From positions 248,001 through 312,000 of the forward strand of contig NZ_JAUKWH010000002.1 of assembly GCF_030504625.1 (NCBI RefSeq): a stretch of DNA of 64,000 nt, read 5' to 3'. This DNA is from Neisseria sp. MVDL19-042950. GTDB taxonomy: Bacteria; Pseudomonadota; Gammaproteobacteria; Burkholderiales; Neisseriaceae. The position numbers and the translations under genes are program-made. Position 1 is the first letter of the stretch. Each line of letters begins with the position of its first letter. Below, piece by piece: positions 56,977 through 64,000 of this stretch. The notes under the pieces were generated by a model, which worked only from the letters and a program-made list of their open reading frames with translations, was not told the DNA's origin and made no database searches.

Positions 56977-57378
56977 ATGAAAAACAGCAATGACAACAAT
57001 ACCATGCGCCTTGATAAATGGTTATGGGCCGCCCGCTTTTTCAAAACCCGCGCGCTGGCTCAAAAGCACATCGAGCTGGGGCGCGTGCAGGTAAACGGTG
57101 CCAAAGTGAAAAACAGCAAAAATATTTCCGCCGGCGACACCGTAGATTTAACGCTCAATTCCCTGCCCTATAAAATCAAAGTGGTCGCCCTCAACCACCA
57201 ACGCCGTCCGGCACCCGAAGCGCGTATGCTGTATGAAGAAGATATGAAAACCGCCGCCCTGCGGGAAGAGCAAAAACTACTCGACCAAGCCAGCCGCATC
57301 ACGGCCGCTTATCCTGAAGGCAGGCCCACCAAACGCGACCGCCGCCAGATTGAAAAACTGAAGCGCGGGAATTGGTAG
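56977..57378 (+). CDS. hslR: RNA-binding S4-domain protein, Hsp15 type
   Basis: A 133-residue protein. The S4 RNA-binding domain is at about 9-70 (MRLDKWLWAARFFKTRALAQ ... GRVQVNGAKVKNS). In E. coli the heat-shock protein Hsp15 rescues stalled large ribosomal subunits. The start could be the ATG at 56977 or the one at 57004, which begins MRLDKW. A C-terminal basic tail is typical. Confidence 0.88.
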   Translation: MKNSNDNNTMRLDKWLWAARFFKTRALAQKHIELGRVQVNGAKVKNSKNISAGDTVDLTLNSLPYKIKVVALNHQRRPAPEARMLYEEDMKTAALREEQKLLDQASRITAAYPEGRPTKRDRRQIEKLKRGNW

Positions 57379-57388
57379 ATTATTGTAA

Positions 57389-57425
57389 AGAGGCCGTCTG
57401 AAAACTTTTCAGACGGCCTCTTTAG
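57389..57425. terminator. Inverted DUS pair, bidirectional terminator
   Basis: GAGGCCGTCTGAAAA faces TTTTCAGACGGCCTC followed by T-rich sequence, between convergent hslR (+) and the PAP2 gene (-). Confidence 0.85.
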
Positions 57426-57427
57426 TT

Positions 57428-57976
57428 TTAATGCCTCGATCCTGCAAAAGACATGCTTTTGTAAACCATATATTTGCTCGATACCGCCGCGATTATTCCA
57501 ACCAATAAAGCTCCCAAAATATCCAACGGCCAATGCACGCCCAAATAAATGCGCGACCACGCAATAGTCAAAACAATCGGGGAAACCAATAATCCCAAAG
57601 CACGCGTCGGCTGCAATGCCAGCAAGCCGGCTAAGGTGGCAAAAACACTCGTCAGATGCTTGCTCGGAAACGACGACGAGGCATCGTGAGGCAGAAAATT
57701 CGTGCCCAACTGCAATAAAAACGGACGGGGATGATACCAACCTTTTCTAATCAGATAAGTGATGGCGACACCGATAACAATGCTGAAAACTATGCTTAAC
57801 CAAACACGCTTGTTGTTTTTATGTTTTGCGACTAAGTATATGAATAAAATAAAAAAGAACCACACGATTAGATACTCGGCGGAAAAAATAGCAAAATAAA
57901 TGCTGTGCGAGTATGCATCTTCATCCGCATTGATCATCATAAACAAATACTTGTTTAATTCATGCAGCACATCCAT
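57428..57976 (-). CDS. PAP2-family phosphatase, probable undecaprenyl-diphosphatase
   Basis: A protein of about 182 residues with five or six membrane helices. The three phosphatase motifs are visible: KGWYHPRP, PSKH and SRIYLGVHWPLDILG. This resembles BcrC-type enzymes, which recycle the undecaprenyl carrier in wall synthesis. The start is unclear: a GTG at 57998-58000, the ATG at 57974-57976 (directly after AAGGGAG) or the GTG six bases later, which has the best spacing. Confidence 0.8.
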   Translation of the reverse strand: MDVLHELNKYLFMMINADEDAYSHSIYFAIFSAEYLIVWFFFILFIYLVAKHKNNKRVWLSIVFSIVIGVAITYLIRKGWYHPRPFLLQLGTNFLPHDASSSFPSKHLTSVFATLAGLLALQPTRALGLLVSPIVLTIAWSRIYLGVHWPLDILGALLVGIIAAVSSKYMVYKSMSFAGSRH

Positions 57977-58203
57977 CTCCCTTATACTTTTTAAAAGCAC
58001 CTTTAATGATGTTATATCATCATTATTAGCTGAAAATTAGGATAAGAGTAGTTGTTTCGAAAAAAATTCCCACTATCATGCAAACAGGCGCTACGAATAC
58101 GCCGCCATAATTGTTTCAGACGGCGGAAGCGCACAGCAGCTCTGCATACCGCCATCACATTATCGCGTATAATCTCCGCCGTTACCGTATCAGACAACCG
58201 ACC

Positions 58204-59463
58204 ATGACCCCGATCCAACTCGAACACACCGCCACCGTATTGGCCGATATGCTCACTTTCAAGCAACCCGCCGATGCCGTGCTTTCCACCTATTTTCGCG
58301 AATATAAAAAATTAGGCCGGCAAGACCGCTACGAAATCGCCGAAACGGCCTTTGCCGCCCTGCGCCATTTTCAAAAAATTTCCGCCGCCCTGCGCCGCCC
58401 CCACGCGCAACCGCGCAAAGCGGCTTTGGCCGCACTGGTGCTCGGCCGCAGCGTGAATATCAACAGCATTAAAGATTGGCTCGACGAAGAAGAAACCGAG
58501 TTTTTAAGCAATTTAAAAGCCCGTAAAACCGAGTTTTCAGACGGCCTCGATACCGCTTCCGAACTGCCCGATTGGTTGATCGGCACGCTGCAAAAACATT
58601 ACGGCGAAGCCGACATCCTCGCCTTCGGACGCAGCGTCAACCAACCCGCGCCGCTGGATGCCCGGGTCAACACCTTAAAAAACAAGCGCGATAAAGTGCT
58701 GGCCGAATTGCAGGCGGAACAGCTTGATGCGGAAGCTACACCGTATTCGCCGTGGGGCATCCGCTTCAAAGAAAAAATAGCCCTCAACAAACACCCGCGC
58801 TTTCTCGACGGCACTCTGGAAGTGCAAGACGAAGGCAGCCAGCTTTTGGCTTTGCTGCTCGGTGCGAAACGCGGTGAAATCGTAGTGGATTTCTGCGCTG
58901 GAGCGGGCGGTAAAACTTTGGCCGTCGGCGCAATGATGGCCAACAAAGGCCGCATTTATGCTTTCGATATCGCCGAAAAGCGCCTCGCCAATCTTAAACC
59001 GCGCATGGTTCGTGCCGGATTGACCAACATCCATCCCGAACGTATCGGCGGCGAGACCGACCCGCGCATCGGCAGACTTTACGGCAAAGCCGACCGTGTG
59101 CTGGTAGACGCGCCCTGCTCCGGTTTGGGCACGTTGCGCCGCAATCCCGATCTGAAATACCGCCAATCGCCCGAAACCCTTGCCTCCTTGCAACAGCAGC
59201 AGGCATCCATTTTGGCCGAAGCGGCCAAGCTGGTTCATGAAAAAGGCCGCTTGGTTTACGCCACTTGCAGCATTCTGCCCGAAGAAAACGAAATGCAGGT
59301 GCAGCGTTTTTTAGACAACCATCCCGATTGGCACGCCGTCGATTGCGCCGCGCTGCTAAGTAGCTATAAAATTCCGCTCGATACAGGCGTATACTTACGG
59401 CTGGATTCGGCCAAGCATCAAACCGACGGCTTTTTCGCCGCCGTGTTGGAACGCAAAAATTGA
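58204..59463 (+). CDS. rsmB: 16S rRNA m5C967 methyltransferase-like, NOL1/NOP2/Sun family
   Basis: A 419-residue RNA methyltransferase. The N-terminal NusB-like part (VLADMLTFKQPADAVLSTYF) is followed by the catalytic part with DFCAGAGGKTLAVGA, the two cysteines in DAPCSGLGTLRR and ATCSILPEENE. This set fits RsmB, but other family members cannot be fully ruled out. The start is the ATG at 58204; the longer reading goes through a DUS. Confidence 0.85.
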   Translation: MTPIQLEHTATVLADMLTFKQPADAVLSTYFREYKKLGRQDRYEIAETAFAALRHFQKISAALRRPHAQPRKAALAALVLGRSVNINSIKDWLDEEETEFLSNLKARKTEFSDGLDTASELPDWLIGTLQKHYGEADILAFGRSVNQPAPLDARVNTLKNKRDKVLAELQAEQLDAEATPYSPWGIRFKEKIALNKHPRFLDGTLEVQDEGSQLLALLLGAKRGEIVVDFCAGAGGKTLAVGAMMANKGRIYAFDIAEKRLANLKPRMVRAGLTNIHPERIGGETDPRIGRLYGKADRVLVDAPCSGLGTLRRNPDLKYRQSPETLASLQQQQASILAEAAKLVHEKGRLVYATCSILPEENEMQVQRFLDNHPDWHAVDCAALLSSYKIPLDTGVYLRLDSAKHQTDGFFAAVLERKN

Positions 59464-59485
59464 CCATTTATTCACAGGAACCCAC

Positions 59486-59794
59486 ATGAGCATTCAAGAG
59501 CAAATCAAAGAAGTTGTTACCACCCACCGCGTCGTGCTGTTTATGAAAGGCACCAAGCAGTTTCCGCAATGCGGTTTTTCTTCGCGCGCCGTGCAATTGT
59601 TGCAGGCTGCCGGTTGCGAAGACTTCGTTACTGTAAATGTTTTGGAAAACGATGCCGTACGCCAAGGCATCAAAGAATACAGCAACTGGCCGACCATTCC
59701 CCAACTGTATGTTAACGGCGAATTCTTGGGCGGTTCCGACATCATGATGGAAATGTACGAAGCCGGCGAACTGCAAGAAGCGTTGAAAGTTTGA
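59486..59794 (+). CDS. grxD: Monothiol glutaredoxin, Grx4 family
   Basis: A 102-residue monothiol glutaredoxin with active site CGFS (C29). KGTKQFPQCGFSSRAVQLL and WPTIPQLYVNGEFLGGSDI are typical. Such proteins hold and pass on [2Fe-2S] clusters, working downstream of the isc machinery. It follows rsmB by 22 bases, so they may be co-transcribed. Confidence 0.94.
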   Translation: MSIQEQIKEVVTTHRVVLFMKGTKQFPQCGFSSRAVQLLQAAGCEDFVTVNVLENDAVRQGIKEYSNWPTIPQLYVNGEFLGGSDIMMEMYEAGELQEALKV

Positions 59795-59815
59795 TTCGGC
59801 AGTAACCTTTCATAA

Positions 59816-59857
59816 AGAGGCCGTCTGAAAAAGAAATTTCAGACGGCCTCTTTTTAT
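59816..59857 (+). terminator. Inverted DUS pair after grxD
   Basis: AGAGGCCGTCTGAAAA faces TTTCAGACGGCCTC followed by five T, a strong terminator shape. Confidence 0.85.
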
Positions 59858-59917
59858 CGTTCTCTTTTAAAACTATCAATGTTATGATTATTTCATAATA
59901 AAACGGGAAAACCTTAC

Positions 59918-60601
59918 ATGAGTATCAAACAATGGCCGGAAGGCGAACGCCCGCGCGAAAAGCTGTTGGAGCGCGGTGCGGGTGCGTTGAGCGATGCCGA
60001 ACTGCTGGCGGTATTGCTGCGGGTGGGTACGCGCGGCATGAGTGCGGTGGATTTGGCGCGCCATCTGCTCAACGAGTTCGGCAGCTTGGGGCGGCTGATG
60101 AGTGCGGAGATGAAAGAATTGTCGGCGCACAAAGGCATGGGGCTGGCGAGCTATACGCAGTTTGCCGTGGTGCGCGAAATCGGGCGGCGGATATTGGGCG
60201 AAGAGTTGCGAGAAACCGCCGTGTTGAATAATCCGCGCGAGGTTGCCGATTTTCTGCGTCTGCATCTGGCACACCAACGTGTGGAAGTGAGCCTTGCGCT
60301 GCTGCTGAACCGGCAAAACCAGTTGATTGCCATGCACGAATTGGCGCGCGGTACGGTGGCGGAAAACACCGTTTACACCCGCGAAATCGTCAAACTCGCG
60401 CTCGACGAATACGCCAGCAGTATCATCATTGCCCACAACCACCCCGGCGGTTCGCCCGAGCCTTCCGATGCCGACATTGCCTTCACGCACAAACTGGCGC
60501 AGGCTTTGGATTTGGTGGATATCACACTTTTAGACCATTTCATCGTAACCGCCCGCCAAGTAACGTCTTTGCAGGAGCGCGGCTTGATGCGCGCGGTGTA
60601 G
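59918..60601 (+). CDS. radC: RadC family JAB-domain protein
   Basis: A 227-residue protein. A helix-hairpin-helix part at about 40-100 is followed by a metal-binding JAB/JAMM domain with H173, H175 and D186 in AHNHPGGSPEPSDAD. Although named RadC, its role in repair is doubtful in E. coli; in naturally competent bacteria, related genes are sometimes linked to transformation. Length is normal. It stands alone between inverted DUS pairs. Confidence 0.93.
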   Translation: MSIKQWPEGERPREKLLERGAGALSDAELLAVLLRVGTRGMSAVDLARHLLNEFGSLGRLMSAEMKELSAHKGMGLASYTQFAVVREIGRRILGEELRETAVLNNPREVADFLRLHLAHQRVEVSLALLLNRQNQLIAMHELARGTVAENTVYTREIVKLALDEYASSIIIAHNHPGGSPEPSDADIAFTHKLAQALDLVDITLLDHFIVTARQVTSLQERGLMRAV

Positions 60602-60612
60602 AGACACATTCA

Positions 60613-60663
60613 AGGCCGTCTGAAAAGCGTTATAATTCCGCCATTCTTTTTTCAGACGGCCTC
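60613..60663. terminator. DUS pair with wide loop between radC and bioA
   Basis: AAGGCCGTCTGAAAA and TTTTTCAGACGGCCTC face each other across about 24 bases. The loop contains TATAAT (60631-60636), so the element could also hold the -10 box of a bioA promoter. Confidence 0.6.
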
Positions 60664-60671
60664 TTACCTTC

Positions 60672-61961
60672 ATGCTTTCTTCCGCCGATTTAGACTTCGA
60701 CCGCCGCCATATCTGGCACCCTTACACCTCGGTGATCGATCCGCTGCCCGTCTATCCCGCCGCCCGCACCGAAGGCGTGTACATAGAGCTTTCAGACGGC
60801 CGCAAGCTGGTGGACGGCATGTCGTCGTGGTGGTGCGCGCAACACGGCTACAATCATCCCGAAGTGCTTGCCGCCGCCCACAAGCAGCTCGACACCATGC
60901 CGCACATCATGTTCGGCGGCATTACCCACGAACCCGCCGTCCGCCTGTGCCAAAGCCTGAAAACCATGCTGCCCGAAAATCTCGACTGTATTTTTCTGGC
61001 CGATTCCGGCTCGGTGGCGGTGGAAGTTTCCTTGAAAATGGCTTTGCAATACTGGCATGCACGGGGCGAAGCGCGCAGCAAATTTCTCACTATCGAACGC
61101 GGTTATCACGGCGACACCTTCGGTGCCATGAGCGTGTGCGACCCCGTGAATTCTATGCATAATCTTTACCGCCGTTTCCTGCCCGAGCACATTTTCGTGC
61201 CCGCCCCGCAAAGCCGCTTCGACGGAGAATGGCGGCCAAGCGATATCGCCGCTTTTCAGACGGCCTTATCGCAACATCACAACGATATTGCCGCCGTGAT
61301 TCTCGAACCAATGGTGCAAGGCGCGGGCGGTATGCGCGTGTATCATCCCGAATATTTGCGGCAGGTGCGCACCTTGTGCGACGAATACGGCATCTTATTG
61401 ATTCTGGACGAAATCGCCACCGGCTTCGGGCGCACGGGCAAGCTGTTTGCCTGTGAACACGCTGCCATCCAACCCGATATCATGTGTATCGGCAAAGCCC
61501 TCACCGGCGGCATGATGACGCTTTCCGCCACCTCCGCCACCCGCCATGTCGCCGAAACCGTATGCGGCGGCGAAGCGGGCGTATTCATGCACGGCCCCAC
61601 TTTTATGGGCAACCCGCTGGCCTGCGCCGTGGCCGAAGCTAACATGCAGATACTCAAACGCAACGAATGGCAGGCGCAAGTCGCCGCCATCGAAGCACAT
61701 TTTCAGACGGCCTTAACGCTGCTTGCCGCCTATGAAAACGTGGCCGACGTGCGCATCATCGGCGCCGTCGGGGTGGTCGAAACCCGCCGCCCCGTCAACA
61801 TGGCTGCCATGCAGCAGTTTTTCGTGCAGCAAGGCGTGTGGATTCGGCCGTTCGGCAAGCTGGTTTACCTGATGCCGCCTTACATCATCCGCCCGCACGA
61901 ATTGCAACGGCTTACCGATGCCGTAGGCGCGGCCGTTCAAAAAACAGAATTGTTTCAATAA
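60672..61961 (+). CDS. bioA: Adenosylmethionine-8-amino-7-oxononanoate aminotransferase
   Basis: A 429-residue PLP enzyme of biotin synthesis that makes diaminopelargonate. RRHIWHPYTSVIDPLPVYP near the start and DGMSSWWCAQHGYNHP are diagnostic of BioA. The PLP lysine is in CIGKALTGGMM, and DEIATGFGRTG is the usual aspartate block. Biotin is needed by acetyl-CoA carboxylase. Three in-frame DUS copies occur (SDGRKL, FQTAL twice). The next gene is 12 bases downstream. Confidence 0.95.
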   Translation: MLSSADLDFDRRHIWHPYTSVIDPLPVYPAARTEGVYIELSDGRKLVDGMSSWWCAQHGYNHPEVLAAAHKQLDTMPHIMFGGITHEPAVRLCQSLKTMLPENLDCIFLADSGSVAVEVSLKMALQYWHARGEARSKFLTIERGYHGDTFGAMSVCDPVNSMHNLYRRFLPEHIFVPAPQSRFDGEWRPSDIAAFQTALSQHHNDIAAVILEPMVQGAGGMRVYHPEYLRQVRTLCDEYGILLILDEIATGFGRTGKLFACEHAAIQPDIMCIGKALTGGMMTLSATSATRHVAETVCGGEAGVFMHGPTFMGNPLACAVAEANMQILKRNEWQAQVAAIEAHFQTALTLLAAYENVADVRIIGAVGVVETRRPVNMAAMQQFFVQQGVWIRPFGKLVYLMPPYIIRPHELQRLTDAVGAAVQKTELFQ

Positions 61962-61973
61962 CAAGGAATCATC

Positions 61974-62507
61974 ATGGATTTGAAAGAAACCCGACTCAGT
62001 TCCGAGCCGATTTTCCAAGGCACGTTCATCAACATCACCCGCGACACCATCCGCCTGCCCAACGGCAACGAAAGCATGCGCGTGGTCATCCGCCACCCCG
62101 GTGCCGCCTGCGTGCTGGCCGTAACCGACAATGACGAAGTGGTGCTGGTACGCCAATGGCGCTACGCCTGCGACCAAGCCCTGCTGGAACTGCCCGCAGG
62201 CAAACTCGATGCCGGCGAAGACCCCGCCGTCTGCGCCCTGCGCGAACTGGCCGAAGAAACGCCCTACATAGCCGACAGTGTCAAACTGTTGCACACTTTC
62301 TACACCGCGCCCGGTTTCTGCGACGAATTGATGTATCTCTACCAAGCCGAAGGCGTGCGCGAGGGCAGCACGCTGCAGAACGATGAAGACGAATTTACCG
62401 AAACCGTGCTGATGAGCCGCGAAGAAGTGAAAGCGGCGTTGAAAAACAACCAAGTTTCAGACGGCAAGACCTTGGCCGGTTTGCAATATTGGCTGCTGAA
62501 CAGCTAA
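61974..62507 (+). CDS. Nudix hydrolase, ADP-ribose pyrophosphatase type
   Basis: A 177-residue cytoplasmic Nudix protein. The Nudix box is intact in GKLDAGEDPAVCALRELAEE (residues about 78-97). The N-terminal SSEPIFQGTFINITRDTIRLP and the later TAPGFCDELMYLYQAEG fit the ADP-ribose pyrophosphatase group (NudF type). It probably removes ADP-ribose; the substrate is inferred. It is tightly linked to bioA. Confidence 0.88.
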   Translation: MDLKETRLSSEPIFQGTFINITRDTIRLPNGNESMRVVIRHPGAACVLAVTDNDEVVLVRQWRYACDQALLELPAGKLDAGEDPAVCALRELAEETPYIADSVKLLHTFYTAPGFCDELMYLYQAEGVREGSTLQNDEDEFTETVLMSREEVKAALKNNQVSDGKTLAGLQYWLLNS

Positions 62508-62516
62508 CTATCTGCT

Positions 62517-62568
62517 TTAAAACAATCAGGCTGTCTGAAAAAATTTTCAGACGGCCTGATTGTTTTAT
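62517..62568. terminator. Extended DUS terminator
   Basis: AAAACAATCAGGCTGTCTGA pairs along almost 24 bases with the complementary sequence to its right; the left DUS copy has one change (GGCTGTCTGAA). It separates convergent Nudix (+) and gshA (-) genes. Confidence 0.88.
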
Positions 62569-62655
62569 ATCGGTAACAGCGGATAACAAGCGGGCATCAT
62601 GTAGCAACGGCCGGATAATGCTTGGAAATATCCGGCTGCGGCGGCCCTACCCGCA

Positions 62656-64000
62656 TCAAGCAGCGGTTTGCTCCAACTCTAGCGAAGCCGCCAATAACGA
62701 CAAACGCGCCATCACGCCGTAAACATACAAGCGGTTGGGTTCGTTGTCGGGGTTGTCGATGTCCACATGCGGCACGCCTAAATTTTGCCATTGCTCGAAT
62801 ACGCGTTTGCATGTTGCCAGCAAAACCGGATCGGCATTGCCGCTGCTGTGAACCGACGGAATGCTCTGCTCGAGCGGCACGAATAACATGCCCGAAGCGT
62901 TCAGGTTTTCGTCGGCTCCCCGCCCTTCGTGCACACGGTAAAAGCCGCCGATAACAAACCTGTCCATCATGTAAACCACGGGTTCGGCTACGGCACCGTT
63001 TAAGGTTTCGTAGGTGTAAATGCCTTCTTGCACAATCACTTCGCTGACTTCCAAACCTTCTTTGACTTTGGCCATTTTATTGCGGCTTTTGCGGTTCAGG
63101 CTGCGCACTTCATCGGCGGATTTCACACTCATCACACCCATGCCGTAAGTGCCCGCATCGGCTTTTACAATCACAAACGGTTTGTCGGTAATGCCTTTTT
63201 CATCGTATTTCGCCTGAATCTTCGCCAACATCCGCTCCACGGCATCGGCCAGAGCATCTTCGCCTTCGCGTTCTTGAAAATCCAAACCGCTGATTTGTTC
63301 GAAATAAGGATTGATCTGCCATTCGTCGATGCCGATCAACTCGGCGAACTCGGCCGCCACTTGGTTATATGCGCCGAAATGGGTGGTTTTCCGGCGGGTT
63401 GTCCAGCCTCCGTGCAACGGCGGCAACACGGTTTGGTTCAGCCCTTTCAGAATTTCGGGCACGCCCCCGGAAAGATCATTGTTCAACAACACCACGCAGG
63501 GTGAAAACCCGTCGGCCAGATGCACGCGCTCACGGGTACGCAGCAACGGCTCCAGCAAGATTTTATCGCCCAAAGCGGTTTCAAATTCGGTCGGTTCGGC
63601 GATGTCGGGATTCAAACTGCCCAAACGCACTTCAAAACCCGCCGAACGCAAAATGCTGCTGAGTGCATAAACGTTTTGCAGGTAAAAAGTGTTGCGGGTA
63701 TGGTTTTCCGGCACGATTAATACCGATTTGGCTTCTTTACAGGCGCGCTCTACCGCATCTTGGGCGGCTACGGCGGCCAGCGGAATAAAATTGGGATTCA
63801 GATTGTTGAAGCCGCCGGGAAACAGGTTCATATCGATGGAAGCCATTTTATAGCCGCTGTTGCGGATATCGACCGAACCGTAAAACGGCGGTTTGTGTTT
63901 TCCCCACTGAGAACGGAACCACGCTTCGATTTTGGGCTGATTGGTTAAGATTTTGTATTCAAAATCTTGCAATTGGCGGGCGTATTCGGCGGAAATAACG
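62656..64000 (-). CDS. gshA: Glutamate-cysteine ligase, proteobacterial (non-E. coli) type, cut by the window end
   Basis: At least 447 residues of a ligase that makes gamma-glutamylcysteine, the first step to glutathione. EAWFRSQWGKHKPPFYGSVD, PFVIVKADAGTYGMGVMSVK and FVIGGFYRVHEGRG fit the family found in Neisseria and other beta-proteobacteria, which has an ATP-grasp-like part. The frame stays open to the window edge through ISAEYARQLQ, so the true start is likely outside. The TTG at 63972 is not a convincing start. Glutathione is the partner of the glutaredoxin encoded nearby. Confidence 0.9.
   Translation of the reverse strand, partial: VISAEYARQLQDFEYKILTNQPKIEAWFRSQWGKHKPPFYGSVDIRNSGYKMASIDMNLFPGGFNNLNPNFIPLAAVAAQDAVERACKEAKSVLIVPENHTRNTFYLQNVYALSSILRSAGFEVRLGSLNPDIAEPTEFETALGDKILLEPLLRTRERVHLADGFSPCVVLLNNDLSGGVPEILKGLNQTVLPPLHGGWTTRRKTTHFGAYNQVAAEFAELIGIDEWQINPYFEQISGLDFQEREGEDALADAVERMLAKIQAKYDEKGITDKPFVIVKADAGTYGMGVMSVKSADEVRSLNRKSRNKMAKVKEGLEVSEVIVQEGIYTYETLNGAVAEPVVYMMDRFVIGGFYRVHEGRGADENLNASGMLFVPLEQSIPSVHSSGNADPVLLATCKRVFEQWQNLGVPHVDIDNPDNEPNRLYVYGVMARLSLLAASLELEQTAA

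Noticed and set aside
61713-62453. A 246-codon minus-strand reading frame
   Set aside because: It is antisense to bioA and the Nudix gene, whose motifs are intact.

Overview
This window is a chromosomal stretch from a member of the Neisseriaceae, most likely a commensal Neisseria. The strongest evidence is the 12-base DNA uptake sequence AGGCCGTCTGAA, often followed by AA (the AG-DUS dialect). It recurs throughout the window, between genes as inverted pairs that look like terminators and also in frame inside genes. Gene content agrees: isc cluster, lldD, gatCAB, mreBCD-mrdA-rodA, ttcA, cysK, dapF, prfC, yajC-secDF, accA, bioA, gshA. I see no rRNA, tRNA, CRISPR array, prophage or IS element.

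Layout. 1-4.8 kb: the end of coq7, then an iron-sulfur cluster assembly locus on the minus strand (iscR, iscS, a TIR-domain gene, iscU, a DksA-type zinc finger gene, a small helix-hairpin-helix gene, iscA). 5.2-7.5 kb: lldD and a convergent ferredoxin/flavin reductase. 7.5-12.5 kb: the gatC-gatA-gatB series (minus), split by a three-gene insert: a DpnI-type methyl-directed endonuclease, a 57-residue protein and a zeta-like kinase. 12.7-19 kb: the rod-shape cluster mreB-mreC-mreD-mrdA-rodA, then a MarC-family gene. 19-23.7 kb: a MltD-like transglycosylase, a YafS-like methyltransferase, a DUF456 protein and ttcA. 23.8-33.1 kb: the first part of an aryl polyene (APE) pigment cluster. 33.2-42.8 kb: ppiB, trxB, two lipoproteins, cysK, a membrane protein, a DUF484 gene, dapF, a TonB-C-terminal-domain protein, a further lipoprotein and prfC. 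43.3-46.4 kb: a 1032-residue protein with a BapA-like N-terminus and an AlgE-like right-handed beta-helix. 46.6-51 kb: a histone-deacetylase-family gene and yajC-secD-secF. 51.3-55.6 kb: the second part of the APE cluster. 55.8-64 kb: accA, hslR, a PAP2 phosphatase, rsmB, grxD, radC, bioA, a Nudix hydrolase and a gshA cut by the window end.

How the genes work together. The APE genes keep the order of the well-studied enterobacterial clusters: chain-length factor, acyltransferase, two ACPs, membrane protein, ligase/dehydratase, glycosyltransferase, acyltransferase, thioesterase and LolA-like in the first block; lipoprotein, ketosynthase, dehydratase, ketoreductase and ketosynthase in the second. 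They are split by about 18 kb of unrelated genes, and no MMPL-type exporter is present in the window. At its expected place lie a nitroreductase, the LolA-like protein and an MlaC-like lipid carrier.

Three things look acquired or unusual: a TIR-domain protein inside the isc operon, a DpnI/zeta cassette inside gatCAB, and the large beta-helix protein, whose GFDVHDG motif recalls the catalytic DPH motif of mannuronan C5-epimerases. All functions are assigned by reading the proteins from memory of their families; no database search was run.
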